A DNA stretch of 64,000 nucleotides from Syntrophobacterales bacterium Delta_02 (GCA_001603955.1 LVAA01000035.1:1-64000), one strand, 5' to 3'. Positions 51,129 through 59,036 are shown, numbered from the stretch's first letter. The notes: generated by a model from the sequence alone, not told the origin. A program made the numbers and translations.

Positions 51129-52328
51129 TTATCCAAGCACTAATTTTATAACCCGATCCCTATGCCAATCTTTGTATTCGGGCATTCGAAAAGCTCTTGG
51201 ACGTACCCATCTTTCCAAGGCTTGTTCGGCTACTTCAGTTACGTGACATACATCCTGATAGTCGGGTGTTTCTTGTGCTCCACGTAGTATCTCCAAAGTA
51301 TTGCTGGCCATTTCGCATATGAACACTTCTCTACGAACACCATGCCGTAAGAAGTCTCTGTTAATTCCGATCAGTTCCATCGCCGCTCTTATGCTTCTGA
51401 GCCTCCAATTCGGTCCATTTCCATAACGGTTATTGGAATAATAGTTGTGTCCTTTGAATTTCAAGTATTCGCGAATCTTTGCGAACAAATCATCTGGTAT
51501 GTGAAAATGACCATATCCTGACGTGTAACCCACAGACCGGAAGTAATGCCTTCCGTCTAATCTGAGCCGGTTATAAACAGACGATCTGCCAAGAGCAGAT
51601 GTGGTAGTCACCACTAGAAGGTATGGTTGTTTTGCTTTCCCCGATATGATGCCGACCGTGTTTCCGTATTTCTCGGAAAACATGCTGATAATCTCTCTCG
51701 TTCTAACCAAGCAAGCAATCAACTTGCCGCCGAGCAACATGTTGTATGGGGGGAGTGCCCCCATAACATACGCATCCATAACATCAACAAGACGCTCTTT
51801 GCGGTCAGACCCGCTCCAGCCTATCGCTTCATCTCGAGCCTTCAGGTTAAAAACAGGATCACCCAGCGCAATCACGCCTATCAGTTTGTGGTTGTGATCA
51901 TCCCACACAAGGAAACGCATTCTGCGACCAAAACCTTCGGAAACAGGGATGCTCCAAGTAAGTGTTGCAAAGCGGAAAAGTCTGCTCTCAATCGTATTGG
52001 TTTGAACCATTTGAAGCCGAGGTTTTATGCGGTTTGGTTTGATATCCTTACCTGAGGCAAAATATCTCAATAACTCTGAAGCATTCTTTTGGATAAACAC
52101 CAGCGATTGTAGTTGTTTATTCTGGCGTTGAAACGAATGTCGTAGACGGATGGTATTCTTGCTAAGTTCCATCAGGCCGCAGGTGCCCTTTCCCGTTCGC
52201 CTGAGTTCTAGCAGATCAAAATGTGCGTCCAAATCCTGTTTGATCTGTGCCTCGAGACTCTCCAATTCAGCTTGATGAATATCGGGCTTAGATAGTGTGC
52301 GTTCTGCCTTACCCAGAATTACTGCCAC
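51129..52328 (-). CDS. DUF4338 (DruA-like) protein
   Basis: A 399-residue protein with the full set of DUF4338 motifs: MRFLVWDDHNHKLIGVIALG, DPVFNLKARDEAIGW, VMDAYVMGALPPYNMLLGGKL, VVTTTSALGRSSVYNRL and VGYTSGYGHFHIPDDLF. DUF4338 is the DruA component of Druantia anti-phage systems; its activity is not established to my knowledge. No DruE-type helicase is adjacent. Start is GTG 52328, sharing one base with the preceding stop (TAGTG), with AAGGA upstream. Last gene of the four-gene minus-strand cassette; AT-rich codon use unlike the host genes to the left. Confidence 0.85.
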   Translation of the reverse strand: MAVILGKAERTLSKPDIHQAELESLEAQIKQDLDAHFDLLELRRTGKGTCGLMELSKNTIRLRHSFQRQNKQLQSLVFIQKNASELLRYFASGKDIKPNRIKPRLQMVQTNTIESRLFRFATLTWSIPVSEGFGRRMRFLVWDDHNHKLIGVIALGDPVFNLKARDEAIGWSGSDRKERLVDVMDAYVMGALPPYNMLLGGKLIACLVRTREIISMFSEKYGNTVGIISGKAKQPYLLVVTTTSALGRSSVYNRLRLDGRHYFRSVGYTSGYGHFHIPDDLFAKIREYLKFKGHNYYSNNRYGNGPNWRLRSIRAAMELIGINRDFLRHGVRREVFICEMASNTLEILRGAQETPDYQDVCHVTEVAEQALERWVRPRAFRMPEYKDWHRDRVIKLVLG

Positions 52329-53398
52329 TACGCTAATCCTTGGGGTGCTGTTAGTCTAATGACCCACGATGCTCCGATGCCTTCGCTGAAGGATTCAGTA
52401 AAATACTTTGCCGGGACGCTGGTCACGATTGTCAGAGACTTAATTAACGAAGAGACTATCCAGCAAGCTATGGTCTGCAGTTTTGATCCCAATATGGCCA
52501 AATGGACATCATACTTCTGTAGCAGTGCTGGATCAGAGAATAAGAGGAGGACAATTTGCTCTACAGACTTCCTATAGTCGAATGTACTCATATCTCTGAC
52601 ACTCCAATCTTTAATCAAAGACTCGTTGATGTCTATTAACGCTTGATAACGCCATGCATTCCGAGGCAAACGTGGCCTACCCGCTATGAAAAGCATATCG
52701 GAGTAACTCTCTTGTTTAAGGATCGCTGCAAGGCGGGCTGACTTAAAGGGCAGGAAACCGACTAACGCCCTTCCATGGCCTGGAGAATCATAGCCCTCAT
52801 GTCCTTCTACCAATTCAACCCGATGCTCATAACCAAACAGCCATGGTGCCTTATCGACTAGGTCTATGATAGAATTTGTGCCTATCTGCTCCCTTAGCGT
52901 CTTCCAGGCCTCCTCTTTCGGCCAATATTCTTGCGGTTCGCTGTATCCCAAGTACACCTTATGATTCGATTTGCTCGCCAAATCCAATGCCATAAAAAGA
53001 CTTCGGTTTGATAATCCTGTGATATCTATAAGGACTTCTTCTGTGTCGACCATGGCCAATGCTTGCTTGAGCCAGACGCCATCATTAGAGTTTGGGACAA
53101 CAGACCACTTGCCCGGTGCCGCCCCCTCCGCAAGGGTTTCAAACTCACGGCGATATTTCACGTTCCAGTCATCACCTTGAAGGCTGGGGGAATACCTACT
53201 GATTATCACCGTTGTAGGCTTCGACCGCGAATTAGTGATCTTCTGCAGTATCGCTAGAGATCGCTCTTCGAAACCTTCCGTTACTATGAGACTGATACGC
53301 TCCGTAAGGCTGTTGAGATACGCGTCAAAGTCTTGTTCAGGCTTTGCTTTCAGCAAATATTCTGCACACCTGGTTTCTTCTAAGCTAAGCAACCCCAT
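52328..53398 (-). CDS. Unrecognised alpha/beta protein of the four-gene cassette (356 aa)
   Basis: Not assigned to a family. Residues about 30-160 alternate strands and helices like a Rossmann-type domain: LIVTEGFEERSLAIL, TTVIISRYSP, EEVLIDITGLSNRSLFMALDLA, KVYLGYSEPQEYWPKEEAW. The IDITGLSNR turn before a helix recalls ligand-binding loops of CARF-like domains, a weak resemblance. The C-terminal half is alpha/beta without clear motifs. The start Met (53398) has GAGGAG upstream and lies within the end of the kinase gene, so translation is coupled. Confidence 0.7.
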   Translation of the reverse strand: MGLLSLEETRCAEYLLKAKPEQDFDAYLNSLTERISLIVTEGFEERSLAILQKITNSRSKPTTVIISRYSPSLQGDDWNVKYRREFETLAEGAAPGKWSVVPNSNDGVWLKQALAMVDTEEVLIDITGLSNRSLFMALDLASKSNHKVYLGYSEPQEYWPKEEAWKTLREQIGTNSIIDLVDKAPWLFGYEHRVELVEGHEGYDSPGHGRALVGFLPFKSARLAAILKQESYSDMLFIAGRPRLPRNAWRYQALIDINESLIKDWSVRDMSTFDYRKSVEQIVLLLFSDPALLQKYDVHLAILGSKLQTIACWIVSSLIKSLTIVTSVPAKYFTESFSEGIGASWVIRLTAPQGLA

Positions 53399-55922
53399 TT
53401 TGCTCCTCAAATAATGGAATATTGCCCTTGGGTTTCTTCCAAATCTTTTTCGGGTTTAGCAGCCACTTTTCGTATTCACTGATGTTCAGATCAACGCAGC
53501 CATCTCTTGAAGGGCTGAAAGGGAAACAGGGGGCATAGAGTCTTCGAAAGTATAACTTGCGCGTTGGCAGTCCCCCTTTGCTCTTACCACTACCTCCTGG
53601 TATAAGAACACTGTGTTTGAAAAGTTCATCCTGCATTCTTCTTGCCTCTTCGGACAACTCCTCAGTTCCTTCAATTTCAATCCTTAGCCGTTCATCAGGG
53701 TCGTTCTTATTGTGGGAATTCAGAAGGTATTGCTTTAAAAGGTTTCCCAGACCCTCTGCAAACTCATAAAGTTTGGGGCCATACACCGCTGTCGACCGAA
53801 GCATGGCTAGTTGGCGAAAGGCGAACTGTTTTGTAGTCTCATCTTGGCTCTTAGCCGGAATACTAGCATTACTTCCCCATCTTCCGGCAACAAGGGAATG
53901 GAGAAGCTCAATGATGTAGCTCACATCACCCGAACAGAGACGACAAAGAAGACGAAAACCGTAAAAGCGGGCATCCCCGGGCCGACTCTGCTTACATATA
54001 TAAGTACCAAAGTTCCCATCGTGCGCATGTTCATCGAGCATCGCTCTAAGCTCCCCGATACTCCCCAACCCAGTCTCTTCGAATCTCACCTGCAGAATAA
54101 GCTCAAAGAACTCAAGGCACCTTCTTTCTTCTGCTCTAAAGTACACTTCGCCCAAATTAACCTTTGTAAGCTCCCGTCCTTCCTTATATTTTCTGCCGAG
54201 TGTATCACTAAGGACGGGGCCATCCCCTTCACTACTGAGTTTGATTCTCACCTCACTAGACAGTCTAAAAATGACCGGGTTGTAAGCGCTAATCGCGAAA
54301 GGGGGAAGAAGAGTGGGACTATAATCATCAAGAAGAAACCACACTTCTTTCGATCGAACCCAATTGAGTGACCTGACCGCCCGAGCCAAATGGTACAATA
54401 CATTGTCCGCGGACATATCGGTTGGTTTGTACGCTGACGGGTCGGGTAAGTTCGACAATTCGACAACCCGCCTCTCGACAGCTTCCAGCAAGTTGCTGTA
54501 TTGAATGCCGTTACGACCATTACCGTCTAGACATAGAAGTGATGCAAAAACAGGAACAAGTTGTCCGAGTTCCTCCTGAGATATGGCCGCTAAACGTTCA
54601 AGGTGAAGCCAGGATAACGTTCTAAGTATCTCATACATGAAATGAATATTAATGAATTCACGGCAAAAATCCTCAGCGAGATTCCTATTAGAATCCTCAA
54701 GCTTCTTGTAAGGGGAACGAATAAAGGGGGTGCGAAGCTCTCCCAAGCGAACCAGGAATCCTACATACTTTGAGGAATTCAATCGGTTTTCGACTTCTTC
54801 TCGGGAGTTTTCTCCTTTTTCCGGGCGAGCCTGGCTTGATATAGAAAGATATCGCAAAAGCATCGTCTTCCCGCAACCCCTAGGACCCGTTATCAAAACC
54901 GGTTCTGATTTCTCAATTCTGTCTTTCCACCTGAGCGTATCTCGAAACAAAAGGCCTATGTCTTGGGGGGCGAGATTTATTGCATTGGTGTTCGACAGGG
55001 GTTCTGTTAGAGAGACTCGCGATTGTGTCTTCATTTCCTCGAAGGAAGGAAATTCATTTCCAGTAATGGCTTCACTCACCGTGTTACGAAGTTCCGTAAC
55101 AACTTGTGCTGGATCGAGGTTTCTTCTGGAAACGTTTGGGTCTGAAAGGCGCTGCCCGAGCTGTCGCAGATTCCTCACAAACGATCGGTCTATCGGACCA
55201 AGCCTAGTGAAATTGGACTTTTCAAAACAAGCAGCTAGGCTGAGTATGTGCTTGCTAAGGTAGACGTAGTCGGAACGTACCTCATGTTCGGTTTCACCCG
55301 GCAACACTGTCACGGCCGATCCAAAATCTATCAGTTTTGCCTCGTAATGCTCTGGAAGATTTTCATCCGGAGCCACACTCCGAACGAGGATGTTGTCGTC
55401 GTGTAAGTCATGGTGCCAAAGCTGTCTCGTATGCATTCGAGCCAAACCACTACTAATCCCAGCCAGGATGTCTACTACATCAATCTTGGTTGGCCTAAAG
55501 TCTTCCTTCTCAATAATCTTGCCCAACGGTATTGCGTTCTCAACATACTCGAAAACAAGACACAGGACCTCAACTTCCTTTTCGAACAGCTTTAGGCGCG
55601 TGTTAATGGCACGAACGAATCGAGCAATGTTCCTATGAGGGGAACAAGCCACTAGAGCCTTTACTTCATGATCTGTCACCTCGGCCTTCGCCAATCGGTG
55701 CGTTGGTATGAGCTTGAGCGCGAACTCTTGGTAATCATCACGAACCTTCACGGTCCAGCCATAAAAACCTCGTCCTATAATCTCAACGGGTTCGTAATCG
55801 TCAATTCTCGCTTCCAGAAGCTGGGGTCCTATATCGATGGGGCTGCCACAATTCGGACATGAACCGTCATACATGTCGGATTTGCCGGAACAAAAACAAC
55901 AACCGTACTCTTTTGTGGACAT
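53385..55922 (-). CDS. Zinc ribbon / protein kinase / P-loop ATPase fusion
   Basis: An 845-residue protein. An N-terminal zinc ribbon (C8, C11, C22, C25; CCFCSGK...CPNCGSPID) leads to a Ser/Thr-kinase-like domain: Gly loop GRGFYGWTVKV, Lys70 (EFALKL), catalytic loop HHDLHDDN with Asp172, and DFG-equivalent Asp199 (LIDFGSA). From about residue 340 there is a P-loop NTPase: Walker A GPRGCGKT with Lys352 and Walker B VWFLLDD with Asp532-Asp533. The remaining 300 residues are helical and unrecognised. The start follows the membrane-protein stop by 4 bases with GGGGGAG. The kinase seems intact; substrates may be the cassette partners. Confidence 0.82.
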   Translation of the reverse strand: MSTKEYGCCFCSGKSDMYDGSCPNCGSPIDIGPQLLEARIDDYEPVEIIGRGFYGWTVKVRDDYQEFALKLIPTHRLAKAEVTDHEVKALVACSPHRNIARFVRAINTRLKLFEKEVEVLCLVFEYVENAIPLGKIIEKEDFRPTKIDVVDILAGISSGLARMHTRQLWHHDLHDDNILVRSVAPDENLPEHYEAKLIDFGSAVTVLPGETEHEVRSDYVYLSKHILSLAACFEKSNFTRLGPIDRSFVRNLRQLGQRLSDPNVSRRNLDPAQVVTELRNTVSEAITGNEFPSFEEMKTQSRVSLTEPLSNTNAINLAPQDIGLLFRDTLRWKDRIEKSEPVLITGPRGCGKTMLLRYLSISSQARPEKGENSREEVENRLNSSKYVGFLVRLGELRTPFIRSPYKKLEDSNRNLAEDFCREFINIHFMYEILRTLSWLHLERLAAISQEELGQLVPVFASLLCLDGNGRNGIQYSNLLEAVERRVVELSNLPDPSAYKPTDMSADNVLYHLARAVRSLNWVRSKEVWFLLDDYSPTLLPPFAISAYNPVIFRLSSEVRIKLSSEGDGPVLSDTLGRKYKEGRELTKVNLGEVYFRAEERRCLEFFELILQVRFEETGLGSIGELRAMLDEHAHDGNFGTYICKQSRPGDARFYGFRLLCRLCSGDVSYIIELLHSLVAGRWGSNASIPAKSQDETTKQFAFRQLAMLRSTAVYGPKLYEFAEGLGNLLKQYLLNSHNKNDPDERLRIEIEGTEELSEEARRMQDELFKHSVLIPGGSGKSKGGLPTRKLYFRRLYAPCFPFSPSRDGCVDLNISEYEKWLLNPKKIWKKPKGNIPLFEEQNGVA

Positions 55923-55926
55923 TTCT

Positions 55927-56511
55927 CTAACTCCCCCCGCTATTCGTCCTGCCACTAGCTTGGAAAATCTCTTTTGATATTGCTTCGAGTCTATCTAAAA
56001 CGTGGCTGACGGAGAACCCCGAGACAAAGGCCAGAGCGTAGAGCAAGTATCTTCCTCTGTCGGAGATCTCCTCTGTCGGCAGCTTTGACAACACTTGAAA
56101 CCCTATGAAGGTGAGGGTATAGGCGAGAGCACCCAAAACAGCACCCAACAAAGGGCGCGTCAGATAATAAAACAACCAGCCCAGACTCCAGTCAGTCGTT
56201 GAACCATTCAACCCCGAGGTTTTGGCAGCGCTTTCTGTTATCAATACCTTGTAATATTTTCGGCTTGATGCCATCGCCGCTCCTAGCATTCCGAACGCCC
56301 CGCAGAGAAAATGCGTTCTCAGCAGTTCTCTAGTGGCGAGAATCGGGACAGCATTGAGATGTATCACAACAAGTATGGTTAAAGCGAGAAAGATGTACAT
56401 CACGAGCGCCACGCCCACTACATAGCAACCAATGGGGTAACTTGCTTTCATGCTCTGCGTCTCTTCCTTTCTGGTCGTCTCAGAACCGTCTGTGTATTGG
56501 GTCTCTGACAC
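55927..56511 (-). CDS. Membrane protein of the four-gene cassette (194 aa)
   Basis: A polar N-terminus is followed by about four membrane helices: IGCYVVGVALVMYIFLALTI, LCGAFGMLGAAMA, LLGAVLGALAYTLTFIGFQV and LLYALAFVSGFSVSHVL. The C-terminal part is helical and cytoplasmic. GTG 56511 is the first start; Met21 (56451, AGGAAGAG upstream) is an alternative. No family is recognised. As first gene of the cassette it could be the membrane effector or anchor, by analogy with other defence operons. Confidence 0.7.
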   Translation of the reverse strand: MSETQYTDGSETTRKEETQSMKASYPIGCYVVGVALVMYIFLALTILVVIHLNAVPILATRELLRTHFLCGAFGMLGAAMASSRKYYKVLITESAAKTSGLNGSTTDWSLGWLFYYLTRPLLGAVLGALAYTLTFIGFQVLSKLPTEEISDRGRYLLYALAFVSGFSVSHVLDRLEAISKEIFQASGRTNSGGS

Positions 56512-56636
56512 AGTTCATCGTTCCATCGTTCATTCTCTGCAGATCTCCGGCAACGGCCAGCAAGATTCGAATCTTCGCCAGTATAGAAGTCTCATGATTG
56601 GTGCAGAAACCTTGCGAGTTGACTGCCCATATGGCC
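56512..56636 (-). promoter_or_regulatory. Gap between repressor and cassette with a 14-bp palindrome
   Basis: AAGATTCGAATCTT (56562-56575) is a perfect palindrome in the 125-bp gap between the repressor stop and the cassette start. It could be an operator or a weak terminator. No clear -10/-35 pair for the cassette was seen, so read-through from the repressor promoter is possible. Confidence 0.4.
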
Positions 56637-57317
56637 TTATCTCTCCAATTCCCTTGCGAACCATATAACCTTACCATTGATCTTTGCTTGATCAGCTTGA
56701 ACTTCAAAAGCCTCGTACATCTTATTATCGCTGATGATTCTTACTCGGTCCCCGATAGGCTGAATTCTCTTAATCATAATCACATCGTCCAAAGCAATAG
56801 CGTAGACACCGCCCTGGGGTTCTAAATAGTTCCTTCCGCGATCGATGAGAACAAGGTCACCGTTCAGGAGTGTCGGTTGCATGCTATCCCCAGAAACCTT
56901 TATGAGAACCATATCTTTCGCGCTGCCCTTCCGGGCGATCCATTCCTTCCGGAAGGCCACCCTCATTTCTATGGAATTCTCGGGAGCAAATCCGGTTCCG
57001 GCACTGATTCTACCGCTCACCTGGGGAACATACGTGAAACCTGGTTCTCCTGCGTGTTCAAGGTGACTCAAATCCTTTTTCCGCGATTTCTCTTCCGTTC
57101 CGGCATGCTTCGTGGCTACTTGGCCTGTAAGCAACCAATTCAGCGACAAACCTTCTTCTTCACATAATGAAACAATAAGATCGTAAGGAACAGTGGACCG
57201 TTTTCGCCAATTTGAAACAGTAGTGGGCTTAACATTAAGCAGCTTGGCAAGGGCCGTGTCATTCTTAAGGCCTTTAAACTCAATAATCTTGTCTAAAATC
57301 TCATTAATAGTGCGCAT
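56637..57317 (-). CDS. CI/LexA-like phage repressor (HTH plus S24 peptidase)
   Basis: A 226-residue repressor. N-terminal HTH (TALAKLLNVKPTTVSNWRKRSTVP) and C-terminal S24 self-cleavage domain with nucleophile Ser in VSGDSMQPTLLNGD and the general-base Lys in VIMIKRIQP. The cleavage site region is near GFTYVPQVSGRISAGTG. It should hold the prophage silent and respond to RecA-type damage signals. An inverted repeat 9 bases upstream of its ATG is a probable operator. Its AT-rich composition matches the cassette to its left, not the phage genes to its right. Confidence 0.9.
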   Translation of the reverse strand: MRTINEILDKIIEFKGLKNDTALAKLLNVKPTTVSNWRKRSTVPYDLIVSLCEEEGLSLNWLLTGQVATKHAGTEEKSRKKDLSHLEHAGEPGFTYVPQVSGRISAGTGFAPENSIEMRVAFRKEWIARKGSAKDMVLIKVSGDSMQPTLLNGDLVLIDRGRNYLEPQGGVYAIALDDVIMIKRIQPIGDRVRIISDNKMYEAFEVQADQAKINGKVIWFARELER

Positions 57318-57325
57318 AATGACTT

Positions 57326-57340
57326 TCCACAGTATGTGGA
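57326..57340. promoter_or_regulatory. Repressor operator (TCCACA-N3-TGTGGA)
   Basis: A perfect inverted repeat with 6-bp arms lies between the repressor and the divergent ner-like gene, overlapping the repressor's ribosome-site region. A half-site TGTGGA recurs at 57368-57373 within the rightward promoter, the expected layout for control of both directions. Confidence 0.7.
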
Positions 57341-57348
57341 TTATTCTC

Positions 57349-57379
57349 TTGACACATTATTTCAGTTTGTGGATATAAT
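57349..57379 (+). promoter_or_regulatory. Early rightward promoter of the prophage
   Basis: TTGACA (57349-57354) and TATAAT (57374-57379) are 19 bp apart, a long spacing, with an operator half-site inside. Transcription would start a few bases from the ner-like ATG at 57386, so the leader is very short. Confidence 0.6.
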
Positions 57380-57385
57380 CTAACC

Positions 57386-57607
57386 ATGGCAACAACAGAG
57401 ACCAAAAAAAAGATCCAGAAACTCATGATCGACAGGGACGTGAAGGGCGCCGCCATCGCCCGGAAGGTGGGCTGCACGCGCCAGAACGTGTACCACGTCA
57501 TAACCGGTCGGCAGGTGTCGCCCCACATACGCCAGGCGATCGCCGAGTCCCTGGGCGTCCAGGTCTCGGACCTCTGGCCGGCCGAAGCATCCGAGGAGGC
57601 CGCATAG
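57386..57607 (+). CDS. Ner-like HTH DNA-binding protein
   Basis: A 73-residue HTH protein: MIDRDVKGAAIARKVGCTRQNVYHVITGRQVSPHIRQAIAESL. It sits where Mu Ner lies, first rightward gene opposite the repressor, and probably tunes early transcription. Similarity to Ner is by position and HTH type rather than close sequence match. Confidence 0.75.
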   Translation: MATTETKKKIQKLMIDRDVKGAAIARKVGCTRQNVYHVITGRQVSPHIRQAIAESLGVQVSDLWPAEASEEAA

Positions 57608-57676
57608 GTGACGGGCATGAGGATACTCCCCATAGAGAAAGTCCTGCAGATAGGCATTGAAAGCGGCATTTTCCCG

Positions 57677-58174
57677 TCATTCATACTGGGTCACGAGTTC
57701 CCAAAAGGTCCGGTCCACGATGTCATACTCGCGGAACCGGGTGCACAGGTAGATGACAAGATCGGCAGGGACGAGTAAGTGATAAAGGACCGTATCAGCA
57801 TTGAAGAACGCCAGCCTGAAGGAGGAGGTTACCTTCCTCTGCCGCATGAGCCGTCTGTGGGCGTTCGCCAGCTCGACCTGGTGGTACCCCTCCCTGTTCT
57901 CGATCTCATCGATCCCGATACATATCGCGGCACGTATGAATGCCTCGAAGCCCTCGTAGGGCAGCCTGTCGAAGATCGCCACGGGCTTGTACCCCTTCGT
58001 GAGCACATATCCCCTGAGGTACGGCACAGCCGCCTTGTTCGCGTTCGCGGCGGGCGTGTTCGCAAAACCGAGCTTCTTTCCCTTGGCTCCCGCAGGCCGG
58101 CGTCTTATCTCCTCGAGATCCTTCTCAACGCTGAACACCGGCTCATACCTGAGCGCTGTGGCCGTATTTTCCAT
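57677..58174 (-). CDS. Unrecognised minus-strand gene in the phage early region (165 aa)
   Basis: A soluble protein with YEPVFSVEKDLEEIRRRPAGAK, then RGYVLTKGYKPVAIFDRLPYEGFEAFIRAA and a long C-terminal helix region; codon use and composition look coding. It faces against the early transcript, as expected for a gene expressed in the lysogen rather than in lytic growth. No family recognised. Confidence 0.65.
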   Translation of the reverse strand: MENTATALRYEPVFSVEKDLEEIRRRPAGAKGKKLGFANTPAANANKAAVPYLRGYVLTKGYKPVAIFDRLPYEGFEAFIRAAICIGIDEIENREGYHQVELANAHRRLMRQRKVTSSFRLAFFNADTVLYHLLVPADLVIYLCTRFREYDIVDRTFWELVTQYE

Positions 58175-58238
58175 ACCTTCCCTGCATTTCCTGATTTCAA
58201 AGATAGTTTGATTCTAACAAACAGAACAGGGGTTTGCA

Positions 58239-58721
58239 ATGTCAAAAGTTAAGCGGAAAATTGACAGCCGCCAGGGGGGACTCTTCGAGTACCTGAAACC
58301 TGAAAGACCCCCCGCTCCCGGGAGCCTCAACGTCAGCGCCCGGATCCGCCAGGCCGTCTCCTCGGCCATCAAGAAGTCCGGCATGGACCGCGTCGACATC
58401 TGCTCGGCGATCTACAAGCTCACCGGAATCGAGGTGCCGAAGAGCACCCTCGACAACTGGTCGGCGGAGAGCCGGGACCTGGCGGGCGACATCATAGACA
58501 ACAACGGCAACAAGAGATGGGGCATGTCCGTCGACGTCCTCGCCGCCTTCTGTCAGGTCTGCGGCGACTACGAGGTGCTCTTCATCCTCGTCGAGGCCTG
58601 CAACTACAAGGCCCTGAAGGGCAAGGACGTGGTCCGGGCCCGGGCAGGGCTTCTCAAGGAAGAGATCACCAAGAAACAACAGGAGCTCAAGGAGCTGGAG
58701 CGGGCGCTCCTCGAACACTAA
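58239..58721 (+). CDS. Phage early protein, possible DNA-binding (160 aa)
   Basis: Basic N-terminus (MSKVKRKIDSRQGGLFEYL), a helical middle with an HTH-like stretch (MDRVDICSAIYKLTGIEVPKSTLDNWSAES), AFCQVCGDYEVLFILVEACNYKAL, and a C-terminal coiled coil (LLKEEITKKQQELKELERALL). Members of this type occur next to transposase genes in Mu-like phages, often annotated as hypothetical. Role unknown. Confidence 0.7.
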   Translation: MSKVKRKIDSRQGGLFEYLKPERPPAPGSLNVSARIRQAVSSAIKKSGMDRVDICSAIYKLTGIEVPKSTLDNWSAESRDLAGDIIDNNGNKRWGMSVDVLAAFCQVCGDYEVLFILVEACNYKALKGKDVVRARAGLLKEEITKKQQELKELERALLEH

Positions 58722-58735
58722 AGAAGGAGGGACAT

Positions 58736-59035
58736 GTGGCAACGACCTACAAACGCATTGAGGCGGTGAGAAAGACCGGCGAGATTCTGAAGTTCCTCGC
58801 CGGCCAGAAGGAACCGGTTCCGTGCCCGAAGATAGCCCAGGCGGTGAACCTGCCGACGGGCACGGCCATGTGCCACCTCGCGACCCTGGAGGACCTGGGG
58901 TTCGTATCGACCGTCGGCGACCGGTTCCGCCTCGGCATGGGCCTCGCCCTCTTCTGGGCGCGGGTCAAGAGCACCCTTGAGGCGGAGAAGACCCGCATAG
59001 AGCAGAACATCAAGTCCCTGGACATGGAGGAATGA
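58736..59035 (+). CDS. Winged-HTH protein, IclR-like (99 aa)
   Basis: Starts at GTG 58736 after GAAGGAGGG. RIEAVRKTGEILKFLAGQKEPVPCPKIAQAVNLPTGTAMCHLATLEDLGFV is an IclR-type winged helix; the effector domain is absent, replaced by a short coiled tail (LEAEKTRIEQNIKSL). Probably a phage regulator or transposition accessory factor. Confidence 0.8.
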   Translation: MATTYKRIEAVRKTGEILKFLAGQKEPVPCPKIAQAVNLPTGTAMCHLATLEDLGFVSTVGDRFRLGMGLALFWARVKSTLEAEKTRIEQNIKSLDMEE

Positions 59036-59036
59036 T

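Noticed and set aside
51129-55922. A complete Druantia system
   Set aside because: Only a DruA-like protein is present. No DruE helicase or other dru genes are within 12 kb to the right or in the host DNA to the left.
56551-56600. tRNA 3' fragment (attachment-site-like) around GATTCGAATC
   Set aside because: The T-loop-like TTCGAAT is part of a palindrome; the flanking T-stem and acceptor stems do not pair, and Mu-type phages do not need a tRNA site.
56480-56707. A 75-residue minus-strand frame overlapping the repressor end
   Set aside because: Out of frame with both the repressor and the membrane gene, with no motif. It is a shadow of the junction.
57608-57778. A 56-codon plus-strand ORF (GTG start) after the ner-like gene
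   Set aside because: It overlaps the 3' end of the better-supported minus-strand gene at 57677 and has no clear ribosome site.
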